From Leisingera daeponensis (lineage in GTDB: Bacteria; Pseudomonadota; Alphaproteobacteria; Rhodobacterales; Rhodobacteraceae), in the NCBI RefSeq assembly GCF_019801465.1, contig NZ_JAHVJA010000004.1, positions 124,001 through 188,000 of the forward strand: a DNA stretch of 64,000 nucleotides, read 5' to 3'. Positions 16,449 to 26,250 of the stretch are shown here, in pieces (within the stretch, counting starts at the first letter, position 1; the number at the start of each line of letters is the position of its first letter). The notes beneath the pieces are model-generated. The model saw nothing but the letters and a program-made list of their open reading frames with translations. It was not told the origin of the DNA and did no database searches. The position numbers and the translations under genes are program-made.

Positions 16449-17234
16449 ATGCGTGCCTTGAAGATTGCCGCGACCGGCATGAGCGCCCAGCAGCTGCGGG
16501 TGGAGACCATCTCCAACAACCTCGCTAACATGAACACCACTGCCTACAACGCCCGGCGCGCCGAGTTTGCGGACCTGCATTACCAGCAGATTTCGCGGGC
16601 CGGCACAGTGAACGCCTCCGACGGCACCGTCCTGCCGACCGGCGTGCAGGTGGGCCTCGGCGTGCGTCCGGCTGCCGTATCGGTGCATCTGGCGCAAGGC
16701 GCGCTGCAGCAGACCAACAACGATCTGGATGTCGCCATCGACGGCAAAGGCTACCTGGAAGTGACGCTGCCTTCCGGTCAGACCGCCTATACCCGCGACG
16801 GTGCTCTGAAACGCACGGCGGAAGGTTTAATCGTGACCTCCGACGGTTTCGCGGTGTCGCCGGAAATCACCATTGCGGACGATGCCACCAGCATTTCAAT
16901 CAATGCCGAGGGTGAAGTTTACGGATATTTCAACGAAACCACCGAAGGCCAGCTGCTGGGCCAGCTAACACTGGCAAGTTTCACCAACCCCAAAGGGCTC
17001 GAGGCAATCGGCAGCAATCTGTTTACAGAAACCGAAGCCTCCGGCGCGGCCACCGTATCCACCGCGGGCGAAGACGGTTTGGGCACTCTGCGCCAGGGCT
17101 ACCTGGAGGCCAGCTCGGTTGATGCGGTGCGCGAAGTGACCGAACTGATCGAGGCCCAACGCGGCTACGAAATGAATGCCAAGGTCATCTCGGCTGTCGA
17201 CCAGATGATGGGTGCAACTACACAGGTGCGCTGA
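16449..17234 (+). CDS. flgG: Flagellar distal rod protein FlgG
   Basis: 261 residues. MRALKIAATGMSAQQLRVET, then ISNNLANMNTTAYNARRAEF, LDVAIDGKGYLEVTLPSG and C-terminal SSVDAVREVTELIEAQRGYE are the standard FlgG features at normal length. FlgG forms the distal rod, around which the P and L rings assemble. Confidence 0.96.
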   Translation: MRALKIAATGMSAQQLRVETISNNLANMNTTAYNARRAEFADLHYQQISRAGTVNASDGTVLPTGVQVGLGVRPAAVSVHLAQGALQQTNNDLDVAIDGKGYLEVTLPSGQTAYTRDGALKRTAEGLIVTSDGFAVSPEITIADDATSISINAEGEVYGYFNETTEGQLLGQLTLASFTNPKGLEAIGSNLFTETEASGAATVSTAGEDGLGTLRQGYLEASSVDAVREVTELIEAQRGYEMNAKVISAVDQMMGATTQVR

Positions 17235-17656
17235 TGAAATTTGCTCTTGCCTGCCTGACTGCTGCTGGTCTCTGCACCCCGCCCGCCTGGGCAGAGTACC
17301 TCGTTCCAATGCGCACAATCCGTGCCAAAGCGATTGTGAACGCGGAAGACCTGGCCTTGAAAAAGGGAGAAATCCTTGGCGCGCTGTCGGATCCGTCGGA
17401 GGTGGTCGGCATGGAAGCGCGCGTTGCGCTTTATGCAGGCAGGCCCCTGCGTCCGGGCGATATCGGCCCACCCGCCATCGTCGAACGCAATGACCTGGTG
17501 ACTCTGATATTCCGTCAGGGCGGTCTGTCCATCGCCGCGGAGGGCCGCGCCCTGGGACGCGGCGCCGCCGGCGAGGCTGTCCGGGTCATGAACCTTTCTT
17601 CCCGCACCACTGTCACAGGCCGGATTACCGAAGACGGCTCCGTAGAGGTAAACTGA
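17234..17656 (+). CDS. flgA: P-ring assembly chaperone FlgA
   Basis: 140 residues with a signal peptide (MKFALACLTAAGLCTPPAWA). The SAF-like domain follows (IRAKAIVNAEDLALKKG, GRPLRPGDI) and the C-terminal GEAVRVMNLSSRTTVTGRI is the FlgA hallmark. It is shorter than enterobacterial FlgA (about 220), lacking the N-terminal extra domain, as is common in alphaproteobacteria. It would assist FlgI polymerisation in the periplasm. Coupled by one-base overlaps to flgG and flgH. Confidence 0.92.
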   Translation: MKFALACLTAAGLCTPPAWAEYLVPMRTIRAKAIVNAEDLALKKGEILGALSDPSEVVGMEARVALYAGRPLRPGDIGPPAIVERNDLVTLIFRQGGLSIAAEGRALGRGAAGEAVRVMNLSSRTTVTGRITEDGSVEVN

Positions 17657-18396
17657 TGTCCAAGAATTTTTCTCCCGTTAAACCGCTACTGTTCGGGCTG
17701 ACCCTGCTGGCTGCCTGCGGCCGGATGGACCACCTGGGCAAGGCACCGTCCTTCACCCCGGCCAATGAATCGCCGGAGCATGTCGCGATGCTTTACCAGG
17801 GACTGCCTGCTCAGACGCAGACCCGGCGCACTGTTGACGGCTCCTCTCTTTGGAGCGGTTCACAGCAATCGCTTCTGGGCGACCGCCGTGCCATCAAGCG
17901 CGGCGATATCCTGACGGTGGTGATTGAAATCGACGAGGAAGCGGAAATTTCCAACGACACGCAAAGGTCGCGTTCGGGCTCCGAAACCCTGAACATGCCG
18001 CAGTTGCTGGGCCTGCCGCAACGGCTTGACCGGAAACTGCCGGAAGGCGCCTCCTCGGCTGACGCCGTAGAGCTTGGCAGCTCCAGCGCGTCAGGCGGCA
18101 AGGGCTCCGTCAAACGAAGCGAAAAACTGGAGCTGCGGGTCGCCGCGACGGTTGTGGATGTGCTGCCCAATGGGGTGCTGGCAATCAGCGGCACCCAAGA
18201 GCTACGGGTAAACTTCGAACTGCGCGAGCTTCTTGTTACCGGCTATGTCCGCCCTCAGGATATCAGCCGCCAGAACGAAATCACCTATGACAAGATCGCC
18301 TCTGCCCGGGTCTCTTACGGCGGCCGCGGCCAGATCACCGATGTTCAGCAGCCGCGATACGGCCAGCAGCTGCTTGACGTTGTCCTGCCGTTCTGA
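17656..18396 (+). CDS. flgH: Flagellar L-ring lipoprotein FlgH
   Basis: 246 residues. The lipobox LLAAC places the acylated cysteine near residue 22 of the signal peptide. Family motifs are SLWSGSQQSLLGDRRAIKRGDILTV-type segment and TVVDVLPNGVLAISGTQELRVN and the C-terminal ISRQNEITYDKIASARVSYGG. FlgH forms the outer-membrane L ring. Confidence 0.95.
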   Translation: MSKNFSPVKPLLFGLTLLAACGRMDHLGKAPSFTPANESPEHVAMLYQGLPAQTQTRRTVDGSSLWSGSQQSLLGDRRAIKRGDILTVVIEIDEEAEISNDTQRSRSGSETLNMPQLLGLPQRLDRKLPEGASSADAVELGSSSASGGKGSVKRSEKLELRVAATVVDVLPNGVLAISGTQELRVNFELRELLVTGYVRPQDISRQNEITYDKIASARVSYGGRGQITDVQQPRYGQQLLDVVLPF

Positions 18397-18404
18397 GGAT
18401 TGTC

Positions 18405-18902
18405 ATGCTGTCTAAACTCCTGCCAGTCATCCTGCTGATCCTGGGAACCGGAGGCGGAATTGGCGCCGGCATAATGCTGGCGCCCGCGCCTGAGGAAACC
18501 CAAGTGTCGGCCGGCGCCGAAGCGGCCCATACCCCCGTAGCGGCTGTAGAGGACCCCGCTGAAGAAAGCGAAGAGGACCTGCGTGAATACATCAAGATCA
18601 ACAACCAGTTCGTGGTGCCGGTTGTCGACCGCGAGCAGCTGACTTCCCTGGTCGTCATCTCGCTCAGTCTTGAAACTGCAAAAGGCACAAGCGAAAAAGT
18701 GCGCGCCTATGAGCCCAAGCTGCGCGATGTCTTCCTGCAGGTGCTGTTCGATCATGCCAACATGGGAGGTTTTCGCGGAGCTTTCACCCGTTCGGATGTG
18801 CTGGAGCCGCTGCGCACAGCTCTGCGGGAGGCTGCGCAAAAACAGATCGGCAAGGGTATCTATGATGTTCTGATCATGGAGATTTCCCGCCAAGACGTCT
18901 AG
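18405..18902 (+). CDS. FliL-family protein, second paralogue
   Basis: 165 residues. One N-terminal membrane helix (LLPVILLILGTGGGIGAGIML), an acidic Ala/Glu-rich linker, and a periplasmic domain from about residue 65 (YIKINNQFVVPVVDREQLTSLVVISLSLE, then KLRDVFLQVLFDHANMGGF) that resembles FliL. A separate, more typical fliL occurs at 28268-28792. FliL rings surround the stator and support torque. This copy ends the flgB operon just before a strong terminator; it may have a specialised role. Confidence 0.75.
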   Translation: MLSKLLPVILLILGTGGGIGAGIMLAPAPEETQVSAGAEAAHTPVAAVEDPAEESEEDLREYIKINNQFVVPVVDREQLTSLVVISLSLETAKGTSEKVRAYEPKLRDVFLQVLFDHANMGGFRGAFTRSDVLEPLRTALREAAQKQIGKGIYDVLIMEISRQDV

Positions 18903-18932
18903 GCCGCCAGGAGCGGGCCCATCGAAACAAAC

Positions 18933-18960
18933 AAAGGCCGGTCCCGCAGGACCGGCCTTT
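18933..18960. terminator. Bidirectional Rho-independent terminator
   Basis: Perfect 12-bp stem AAAGGCCGGTCC / GGACCGGCCTTT, loop CGCA, followed by TTTCTTTTTC on the plus strand; the A run on the other side gives a T run for minus-strand transcripts. It separates the convergent flgB and flhA operons. Confidence 0.9.
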
Positions 18961-18984
18961 TTTCTTTTTCCGCAGGCTGTTCAT

Positions 18985-19383
18985 TCAGCCTTCCAGAAGT
19001 TTATCCATCAGCGCCTTGGCCTGGGCTGCCTTGTGCCGTTTGCGCTCGGCAGCGGCCATGGTTTCAACGGCATGTTTGCGTCCGAAGGCCTGGCGCAGCT
19101 GATCCATCATCCGCAGTTTTTGCGCCGTGGCTTTGGCCAGATCCATGTTCAGCTGGCGCCGTGTGCGGGTATGCCAGCCCTGCCAAAGGAGGTCTGCGCC
19201 AACAGCTTTCATCGTGTGATCGCCTTCTGTCTGTTCCCGGGAGGCCTGCACCTGTTCATTGAGCCGCGCCAGTTGACCGCGCAGTTCCGCTTCTCGTGCC
19301 AGTGCCGGCTGGATCTTGGCATGCTCCTGCATGTACTGCGCGGCTGTTACAGCCGCCATTTGATCAAGCATCTTCTGCTTCAT
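18985..19383 (-). CDS. fliJ: FliJ-like coiled-coil protein
   Basis: 132 residues, nearly all helical and highly charged (ALAREAELRGQLARLNEQVQ, MAAAERKRHKAAQAKALMDK), without membrane segment or signal. Size, composition and position at the end of the flhA-fliR-flhB operon suggest the FliJ export-stalk role between FliI and FlhA, but sequence alone does not prove it; another export-associated coiled-coil protein is possible. Overlaps flhB by four bases. Confidence 0.5.
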   Translation of the reverse strand: MKQKMLDQMAAVTAAQYMQEHAKIQPALAREAELRGQLARLNEQVQASREQTEGDHTMKAVGADLLWQGWHTRTRRQLNMDLAKATAQKLRMMDQLRQAFGRKHAVETMAAAERKRHKAAQAKALMDKLLEG

Positions 19384-20471
19384 GTAACTTTCCCCTTGGC
19401 GCGCTTGCGCATTTCCTCTGCAAAGCGGATCGCCGCAGCCACCGGCGCGTAATGTTCTTCCAGGATTTCATCACCGATTTCGACCGTGGCATGCAATGCA
19501 CGGGCGGTTGGCGGATCGCTGTGGATCGGGACCGCGTTCTCGTTGGCCACGCGCCGGATAGCTGCGGCGACTTCATCAACCCCTTTGGCCACGCAGACCG
19601 GCGCAGCCCCCTTTTCCCGGCTCCATTTCAGCGCAACCGCGTAATGGGTCGGGTTGACGACAACGACATCCGCTTTCGGCACATCAGCCATCATCTGCCC
19701 CATAGCGATCTCCTGACCTCTCTGGCGCCTTTTGCCCTTCATATGCGGATCACCTTCGGCATCCTTCATTTCGTCCTGGATTTCCTTCCGCGACATCATG
19801 TTCTTGCGGCGGTGTTCCGCATGCTGAAAAACCGCGTCCACAACCCCGATAGCCAAGGCTATGACCAGCGCCAGAAACAGAAACTCCAGGGCCAGTTGCG
19901 ACAGCATCAGCACAACCGATTGCGGCCCGGTCCCGGAGGATGAAATCATGTCCGGCAGACGGTGGCTGAGGTAAACGCCCAAGCAAACAGAATAGAGTGT
20001 CAGCTTCAGGAAGCTTTTCAGGAATTCAAACAGACCGGAGCGGCCGAACTTATTCTTTGCGTTGGAAATGATCGAAATGCGCGACAGTTTCGGCTCCAGC
20101 TTACTGGGCGCGAACACCAGGGCGCGCTGACCGATAATCGACAACAGAACAAGGGCAAAGGGCACCAGGAACCACGGAATTAGGGGCCGCACCACGCTGC
20201 CAGCAAAGCCGCCTGCAGTGGATGCAGCAGATCCACCGCCGAAAAACAGCGGCGCCAACCGGTCTGGCTGATCAAGAAACGCCATCAGAGCAGTGCCGGT
20301 CCCCTCCACGCTGCTGCTGCCAGCCGCGTAGAACGCGACAATCACCCCCAGATAGGCAGCCGCCACAGACAAGTCAGTGGACTTGGCAACTTCACCCTTT
20401 TCACGGGCTTTGCGGAGCTTCTGCTCTGTCGGCTCAAATGACTTGTCAGCGTCGTCGTCCTGGCCGCTCAT
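19380..20471 (-). CDS. flhB: Flagellar export switch protein FlhB
   Basis: 363 residues. N-terminal DKSFEPTEQKLRKAREKGEV is the standard opening; four membrane helices lie between about 33 and 215; the autocleavage motif NPTH is intact at 273-276 within VVVNPTHYAVALKW. Cleavage there lets FliK switch export to filament substrates. ATGA-type overlaps with fliR and the fliJ-like gene show tight coupling. Confidence 0.96.
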   Translation of the reverse strand: MSGQDDDADKSFEPTEQKLRKAREKGEVAKSTDLSVAAAYLGVIVAFYAAGSSSVEGTGTALMAFLDQPDRLAPLFFGGGSAASTAGGFAGSVVRPLIPWFLVPFALVLLSIIGQRALVFAPSKLEPKLSRISIISNAKNKFGRSGLFEFLKSFLKLTLYSVCLGVYLSHRLPDMISSSGTGPQSVVLMLSQLALEFLFLALVIALAIGVVDAVFQHAEHRRKNMMSRKEIQDEMKDAEGDPHMKGKRRQRGQEIAMGQMMADVPKADVVVVNPTHYAVALKWSREKGAAPVCVAKGVDEVAAAIRRVANENAVPIHSDPPTARALHATVEIGDEILEEHYAPVAAAIRFAEEMRKRAKGKVT

Positions 20472-21247
20472 GGCATTCCGCCTCCGGGGTTAGACAGAAA
20501 GGCCATCAAGGCACGGGTCCAGACATCCAGAATCATCGGACTGCCAACCATCAGGATGAATAGTCCGAAGAAGGTGATCACCGGCGCGCCGACCATGGCC
20601 ACCATCAACTGCGGCATTGCCCGGTTGATCACCCCGAGCGCCAAGTTATAGATCACCGCAGTGATAACGAAGGGCGCTGCCAGCGTGAAGGCCATGGAAA
20701 AACTCTCGGATACCCGGAACACCCCCCATTCAGTCAGCCCGGCAGCAGCGGGGAACTGGCCGGCCGGGAACATCCGGTAGGACCCGATCAGCAGCTCCGC
20801 AACCCGCACGTGCAGCCCCAGCATGACGGCCAGGGTCACACCCGAGATCATCAGTACCGCCCCAAGCGCAGGCATCGGCTCAGCCCCGATCCCGCCCAGA
20901 ACCTGCGACAGCGACGTGCTTTGCGCCGCCATGGCGCCGGCAGTTTGCAACGCCAGAACAAAAATCCGGGCGCCAATGCCCAGTGCCAGGCCAATGATGG
21001 CTTCGGTTACCGCAAACCTGGCATAACCCCAAACTCCGTCGGGTTCAGGAAAGGGCGGCAGAGCCGGGGCCACAATGAAGGTAAAAGCTACTGCAATCGC
21101 CAGCTTGACCCGGGTGGGCACGTAAAGCTCCCCCATCGCAGGCAGCACCGACACCATGGCAGAGACCCTCAGGAAAACGATGGCCGCATGCCAAAATCCT
21201 GCCCCCAGCAGCAACACCAGCTCTGGCGGAAGGAAATTCAAGTTCAT
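20468..21247 (-). CDS. fliR: Flagellar export gate protein FliR
   Basis: 259 residues and about six membrane helices. Motifs FLRVSAMVSVLPAMGE, AVTEAIIGLALGIGARIFV, LSQVLGGIGAEPMPALGAVL and FFGLFILMVGSPMIL match FliR. It completes the FliPQR gate in the MS ring centre. Overlaps flhA and flhB. Confidence 0.95.
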   Translation of the reverse strand: MNLNFLPPELVLLLGAGFWHAAIVFLRVSAMVSVLPAMGELYVPTRVKLAIAVAFTFIVAPALPPFPEPDGVWGYARFAVTEAIIGLALGIGARIFVLALQTAGAMAAQSTSLSQVLGGIGAEPMPALGAVLMISGVTLAVMLGLHVRVAELLIGSYRMFPAGQFPAAAGLTEWGVFRVSESFSMAFTLAAPFVITAVIYNLALGVINRAMPQLMVAMVGAPVITFFGLFILMVGSPMILDVWTRALMAFLSNPGGGMP

Positions 21248-23337
21248 GCGGGAACCATCCCGACGAGGGCAGGACGCGCCTCTAGGCCGATCTCTTCGAA
21301 AGACAGAACCGGATTTGTGATACCGCGCGATTTCAGAATTGTCTTCAGATACCGGCGGCGCCGGGTGGATGTCACCACAGCGGCGAAGACCCCCTGATCC
21401 GTGATCGTTCCCAGCTTTTCGCTAAGCCCGTCGGCAAGCCGGTTGAATAGGTCTGGCGGCAACGCAATGTCCAACCCAGCTCCCTGCGCGTCCACCTGGT
21501 AGGTGGAGAACTTGTCCTCCCATTCCGGTGCCAGCTGGATCAGCGGGATGGTTCCGTCCTCGCGCTTCATCTCTGCCACCAGCTGGAAGCCCAGACGCTG
21601 GCGCACATGCTCACAGATCAGCTCCGGCTGGGTGGTGTGCATCCGCGCCTCGGCAATCGATTCGAGGATCAACGGCATGTTGCGGATTGAAACCCGCTCC
21701 TCCAGCAGCAGCCGCAGCACTGCATGAAGGGTATCCATGGGCACCTTGTCCGGCACCAGCGCATCCAGCAGTTTGCGGTTGGCTTCAGCCCGGAAGCCGT
21801 TGGACAGCTGGGTCATCTCATCCAGCAGGCGGCGCAGCGACTTGAGTGTCAGCAGGCGGGAGAAATTCTGCTTGATGATCTCCAGCAGGTGGGTGGCAAG
21901 GATTTCCGGCGGGGTGACGACAGTGGCCCCGGCCAGCGCGGCCTGTTCCTGCGACTTGGCAGAGATCCATCGGGCCGGAGCACCATAAACCGGTTCGGTC
22001 ACATCAGTGCCGGGCGGCAGCGCGTCTTGATTGTCCGGCATCAGTGCCAGCACCATGTCGGGATGCAGGGTACCGCGCACTTGTTCAACCCCGTGCACCT
22101 TGATCACATAGGTTCCCCTTTCCAGATCATGCTGATCTGTCAGCCGGATTTCCGGCAGGATAAGCCCGAATGTGGTGGCGATATGGGACCGCATATTCGC
22201 AATCCGCGCATCCAGGCCTGTGCCTGCGTCCAGCACCATGCTGACCAGGTCCGGAGAGAATTCCAGGTGCAAGTCATCCAGATCCAGAATGTCGCCCAGC
22301 TGCCGCGAAGCGGAGGGGTCCGAGGCTTCTTCGATTTTCTCTTCGATCTCAGCCTCTGCGTCATCCTTCATCTTCTTCGACATCCGGAAAGCAATGAATC
22401 CGAGCACACCGCCGCCGGTCACGAAAGGCAGAAACGGCAGTCCCGGGACCAGGGCAAACATGATCATCAGCACCGCCACGGTGGTCAGCGCAGCCGGGTG
22501 GCGGCCGAACTGATCGAACAGGGCGATGTCCGTGGATCCGGTTGTGCCGCCGCGGGCAAGCAGCAGCGCGGCCGCAATGGAAATGATTACCGACGGAATC
22601 TGCGACACCAGGCCGTCACCGACGGTCAGGATGGCATAGGTCTCAAACGCGCTGCCAACCGGCATGCCGTGGACCAGAACGCCCATGATCAGTCCCATAA
22701 CCAGGTTCAGCAAAGTGATCAGGAGGCCGGCAACCGCATCGCCCTTTACGAACTTCGAGGCACCATCCAGCGAACCGAAAAAGGTTGTTTCCTGCTGATC
22801 GCGCTCCCGGCGCTCCTTGGCGGTCTGGTGGTCAATTGCGCCCGCCGACATATCGGCGTCGATGGCAAGCTGCTTGCCCGGCATTCCATCCAGAGCAAAG
22901 CGGGCACCCACTTCGGCCATCCTTGCAGCACCTTTTGTGATCACCATAAAGTTCACGATGAGCAGGACACCGAAAACCACCAGACCAAGGAAAACGCTGC
23001 CGCCCATGACAAACTGGGCGAAGCCTTCGATCACGTTGCCCGCTGCATCGGTACCGGTATGCCCCTGACCTATGATCAGCTTCGTGGAAGACACGTTTAG
23101 CGACAGCCGCAGCATCAGCGACGCCAGTAGGATCGTAGGAAAGGAGGAGAAATCCAAGGGCCGTTCAATGAAGAGGGTGATGGTGAAGATCAGGATAGCC
23201 AGCGCAAACGAGGCCGCAAGTCCGACATCCAGAACCCAGGCAGGCATTGGCAGGATCATCATCACGATGATCGCCATCAAGGCCAGTGCAAGAAGCACGG
23301 TCGGGCTAAAGAGTTGTTCTACCGTCAGCTTAGGCAA
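21244..23337 (-). CDS. flhA: Flagellar export gate protein FlhA
   Basis: 697 residues, the family length. Eight N-terminal membrane helices include the highly conserved SFALAILIFTITLFIERPLD, SFPTILLASLMLRLSLNVSS and the FHIPEP-type region GMPGKQLAIDADMSAGAID; the cytoplasmic domain follows from about residue 330. FlhA forms the nonameric docking ring of the export apparatus. The start is TTG at 23337; an in-frame stop lies two codons upstream and no ATG is available before the first helix. Confidence 0.95.
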   Translation of the reverse strand: MPKLTVEQLFSPTVLLALALMAIIVMMILPMPAWVLDVGLAASFALAILIFTITLFIERPLDFSSFPTILLASLMLRLSLNVSSTKLIIGQGHTGTDAAGNVIEGFAQFVMGGSVFLGLVVFGVLLIVNFMVITKGAARMAEVGARFALDGMPGKQLAIDADMSAGAIDHQTAKERRERDQQETTFFGSLDGASKFVKGDAVAGLLITLLNLVMGLIMGVLVHGMPVGSAFETYAILTVGDGLVSQIPSVIISIAAALLLARGGTTGSTDIALFDQFGRHPAALTTVAVLMIMFALVPGLPFLPFVTGGGVLGFIAFRMSKKMKDDAEAEIEEKIEEASDPSASRQLGDILDLDDLHLEFSPDLVSMVLDAGTGLDARIANMRSHIATTFGLILPEIRLTDQHDLERGTYVIKVHGVEQVRGTLHPDMVLALMPDNQDALPPGTDVTEPVYGAPARWISAKSQEQAALAGATVVTPPEILATHLLEIIKQNFSRLLTLKSLRRLLDEMTQLSNGFRAEANRKLLDALVPDKVPMDTLHAVLRLLLEERVSIRNMPLILESIAEARMHTTQPELICEHVRQRLGFQLVAEMKREDGTIPLIQLAPEWEDKFSTYQVDAQGAGLDIALPPDLFNRLADGLSEKLGTITDQGVFAAVVTSTRRRRYLKTILKSRGITNPVLSFEEIGLEARPALVGMVPA

Positions 23338-23766
23338 AGGTCACGCCCCGCAATTTGCTTGCATTCAACCGGGTGGAGGCCAAGGGCTGTATGATGGATA
23401 GCTGCCTCGGGCATATGCTCACCAAACCGCAATGCCGCTGAAACAGCGTGGGCCGGTGCTGGCAACCTTCCAGCTGCCTGCCGCAGGCACACCCTCCAGC
23501 AGTGGCTGGAGGCCGTTAAAACCTGCTCTAATAAGGGGAGAAACAGAGCATTTGCCGAAGAAGCAATCGCCCGGTACGCTGTGGCCGTTGCACGCAGATG
23601 CAGCCCTTTCGGGCGGTTAATTGTATAGTTCGCCGGCATTCTGCCCGTTCCAAATCAGGATTTACCCGTAGGTCACGTTACCGACAGCTGGTTGACAAAG
23701 TGTTATCAAATCGCGCAACGGCCGCCCCTGAACGGGACGGCCGGTAGAACACAAATCCTGTGTAAA
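23338..23766. other. Intergenic region upstream of flhA
   Basis: 429 bases without a convincing gene, holding the promoter of the flhA operon on the minus strand and the 3' end of the motor operon. No perfect CtrA box was found; only a loose TAAA-N7-CTAA (23517-23533 area). Short open frames have no ribosome site or recognisable product. Confidence 0.45.
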
Positions 23767-26250
23767 TTATTGACCTTCTTCGGGGTTTTTCACACCGGAA
23801 CTGATCTGGTTCAGCAGGTCCGCAATGCCACCACGTGTGCCCTCACTGCTTTCCACCAGAGCTCTTGCATGAGCCAGGGGCGCCAGGCCCTCAGGATCCT
23901 GAGCGGTGTCGCTGATTTGCGTGGTAACCGAAGCCACAGTCCCGAATGGCATCGAGGCATCGGTCCCCATAGCTTCGATTGCGCCAAGATTTTCGGAATG
24001 CCAGAAGCCGCGGGCGGCCGCATCAGTTTCTTCTTCTGCCAGCAGATACTCTCCCGCGCGGCCATATTCACCGTTGCGCCACAACGCCTCTGCCCGCATG
24101 CGGTTGGCGTCGGAACCTTCCAGCCCCATAAGTTCAACAAGTGCCCGGTGCGGTTTATCCAGATCCAATGCAGCCTCCGCCATCAACAAGCGGCGGGTTT
24201 CATTTCCCGGCTCCAGCGCAAGTTTGGTGAGCAAATTCTGGGCTTGCTCGGCAAAACCCAAATCGAGAAGCCTGCGTGACACTTTCGTGGCTACCGGTAC
24301 CGCTTCTGCTGGGGTTGCCTGCCTGGAAAAGACGAGCGAATACTGCAGGAAGGTGACATCATCCGCGCGTTCTGCCAACAAAAGCATCAGCGGCTCCAGC
24401 GCCGCGGCGCGCGCATTAGGTCCGTCCCTTTCCGTCACGCTTTTCAATTCCTCGAACGAATCGTGGAATTGGCCCATCAGTGCCAGTGAGGCGACCAAGG
24501 CCTGGCGCAGCCCCGCACCCAGATCCGTTTCGCGGTTTTCCAGCTCGTAGGAGGCAATCAAGTCCGGCACATCGGGTGAAAGCGCTTTGCGTTCCTTTAC
24601 ACTCAGCGCAACCAGATCAATCAGGGCGGCTGGCGCATTGCCAGTCCTTTCGGCGACTTCGCTGGTCAGCTCCTCCGCCATGGTTTCGGTGTCGCCTTCC
24701 AGCTCTGCAATTGCCGCTTCAGCCAGATTGATCTCAGGCACTTCCTCAACCCCGGTGCGGTCCACTGCCCGCAGCACAGACTCAGCAATGTGATGGTTCC
24801 CGGTTTCGGCAAACATCTTGCTGAGCCGCGGCCCCAGATGCACCCGCAAGTGCACTGGAAGCTTGGAAAACGATTGCTGTATTGCATCGGTATTGGCGCT
24901 TTTCTTGACTGCACCATCAGCCAAGGCGCCCCACAATGCGCTGTCGCTGTCACAGCCTTGCTGGCCTGAAAGCGCGTGATTGACCGGCAAGACAGCGCCA
25001 TCCATCAGCATCGCCATTGCATCCAGCAATTCCACTTCAGTGCTTTCCTGCTCTTCAGGCGGCAGAATGGTCAAAATCGACCGGGCCTCGGCCCCGAAAC
25101 TGAAATAAAGGTAGAGCCGGGCAAGCGAATAGACGCTTGCCGGATTTACGTCGTCAAACTCCCGCACCAAGGCGCTGCGCAGCGGTGCGAGCTGATCCGC
25201 AAAGGCGCTTTCGTTGCCCCAGGTCTGAATGGCGACAACCTGGCTTTCGAGGCAATGAGACGCCTTGCTGCCGTCACCTGCCAAAGCTGCAAACAGACCG
25301 GTTTCACGATCAATCGCCGAAGTGACGGAAATATGGTCGAGTGGATTGAGCGGCCTGTCAGCCCCGCCAAGCGGATCCAATCCGGAAATTGTGTCCGCAG
25401 CCGGCATTCCGTCTACCGCGACATTCAACAGGCCTTGATTGGCAGCCCGGCCGATCTGCTGCAGCAGCCGCCGTTCCGACGCACCAACTGCCGCTGCACG
25501 TTCGGATTCCTCCATATCGAGAAGCAGTGCTGTCTCGGGAAGCCCAGAGGCTACCCCTGCAGGCAGAGCCGCTGCCGCTGCTTCGTCATTTTCCGGCGCG
25601 GCCGGAAGGGGGCCGCCATCCAGTGGCAGTGTTACTTCCTTCAGTTCTGCTGCTCGTTCCTCCGCTGCGGCGGATGCGGGTTCTGCACCAGCCCGCGAAA
25701 CATATTTCCGCGGGAGACCTGCATGCGTGCCCTCGGACACTCCGGCAGCCACCACCGCCAGTTCAAGTGCCAGGCGCGCATCTGTTGCAGCCGTCTCGGT
25801 AAATCCAAAGCGGTAGCCCGATCGCGGCGCCAGAGTTGTCAGCGGCAGCACACTGGCTCCAGAACTGAATTGCGATTTCGCTGAAGCATTGCCGCCGTCA
25901 CGGATGTCTACCACGAGGTATCCGTTCTCCTGGACATAGGACGTCACAGAGCAATCGCAGCCGAGCTGCATACGCAGCGGCTGCCCCGGACCGTTCTGCG
26001 CCAAGGATTGCAACCTTGTGCGCGGAATCAGATTGAACACCCGCGACGTGTCAAACACCGCATCCGGCGCATCGATGTTCACCGTCGCCGTCGTCCCGCT
26101 TTGTGTCAGCGACCAGTCGGCACCATTCGGCAACCGCATCACCAGACGCGTGAACCCCTTATGCTCACCGGAGCGGGTGACAATCGTCTGCGCCTGGGCT
26201 GCGACTGCCGTCAGTAGAATGGCCGCTGTGGCAAATGCTCGCCAGATCAT
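23767..26250 (-). CDS. Large periplasmic protein of the motor operon, unknown function
   Basis: 827 residues with a clear signal peptide (MIWRAFATAAILLTAVAAQA). Residues about 22-115 look like an AMIN-type beta domain (GFTRLVMRLPNGADWSLTQ, ENGYLVVDIRDGG). The remainder is helical and TPR-like with many short Ala/Leu/Glu repeats (VKERKALSPDVPDLIASYEL, LALEPGNETRRLLMAEAALD). The ATGA-type overlap with motA makes a role in stator function or placement likely. In Sinorhizobium a periplasmic protein, MotC, encoded next to MotE and MotB has such a role; a functional parallel is my inference, not a sequence match. Confidence 0.7.
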   Translation of the reverse strand: MIWRAFATAAILLTAVAAQAQTIVTRSGEHKGFTRLVMRLPNGADWSLTQSGTTATVNIDAPDAVFDTSRVFNLIPRTRLQSLAQNGPGQPLRMQLGCDCSVTSYVQENGYLVVDIRDGGNASAKSQFSSGASVLPLTTLAPRSGYRFGFTETAATDARLALELAVVAAGVSEGTHAGLPRKYVSRAGAEPASAAAEERAAELKEVTLPLDGGPLPAAPENDEAAAAALPAGVASGLPETALLLDMEESERAAAVGASERRLLQQIGRAANQGLLNVAVDGMPAADTISGLDPLGGADRPLNPLDHISVTSAIDRETGLFAALAGDGSKASHCLESQVVAIQTWGNESAFADQLAPLRSALVREFDDVNPASVYSLARLYLYFSFGAEARSILTILPPEEQESTEVELLDAMAMLMDGAVLPVNHALSGQQGCDSDSALWGALADGAVKKSANTDAIQQSFSKLPVHLRVHLGPRLSKMFAETGNHHIAESVLRAVDRTGVEEVPEINLAEAAIAELEGDTETMAEELTSEVAERTGNAPAALIDLVALSVKERKALSPDVPDLIASYELENRETDLGAGLRQALVASLALMGQFHDSFEELKSVTERDGPNARAAALEPLMLLLAERADDVTFLQYSLVFSRQATPAEAVPVATKVSRRLLDLGFAEQAQNLLTKLALEPGNETRRLLMAEAALDLDKPHRALVELMGLEGSDANRMRAEALWRNGEYGRAGEYLLAEEETDAAARGFWHSENLGAIEAMGTDASMPFGTVASVTTQISDTAQDPEGLAPLAHARALVESSEGTRGGIADLLNQISSGVKNPEEGQ

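Noticed and set aside
21724-23100. 458-codon frame antisense to flhA
   Set aside because: FlhA motifs on the minus strand are unmistakable; the antisense product is His/Gln/Arg-rich without any family pattern.
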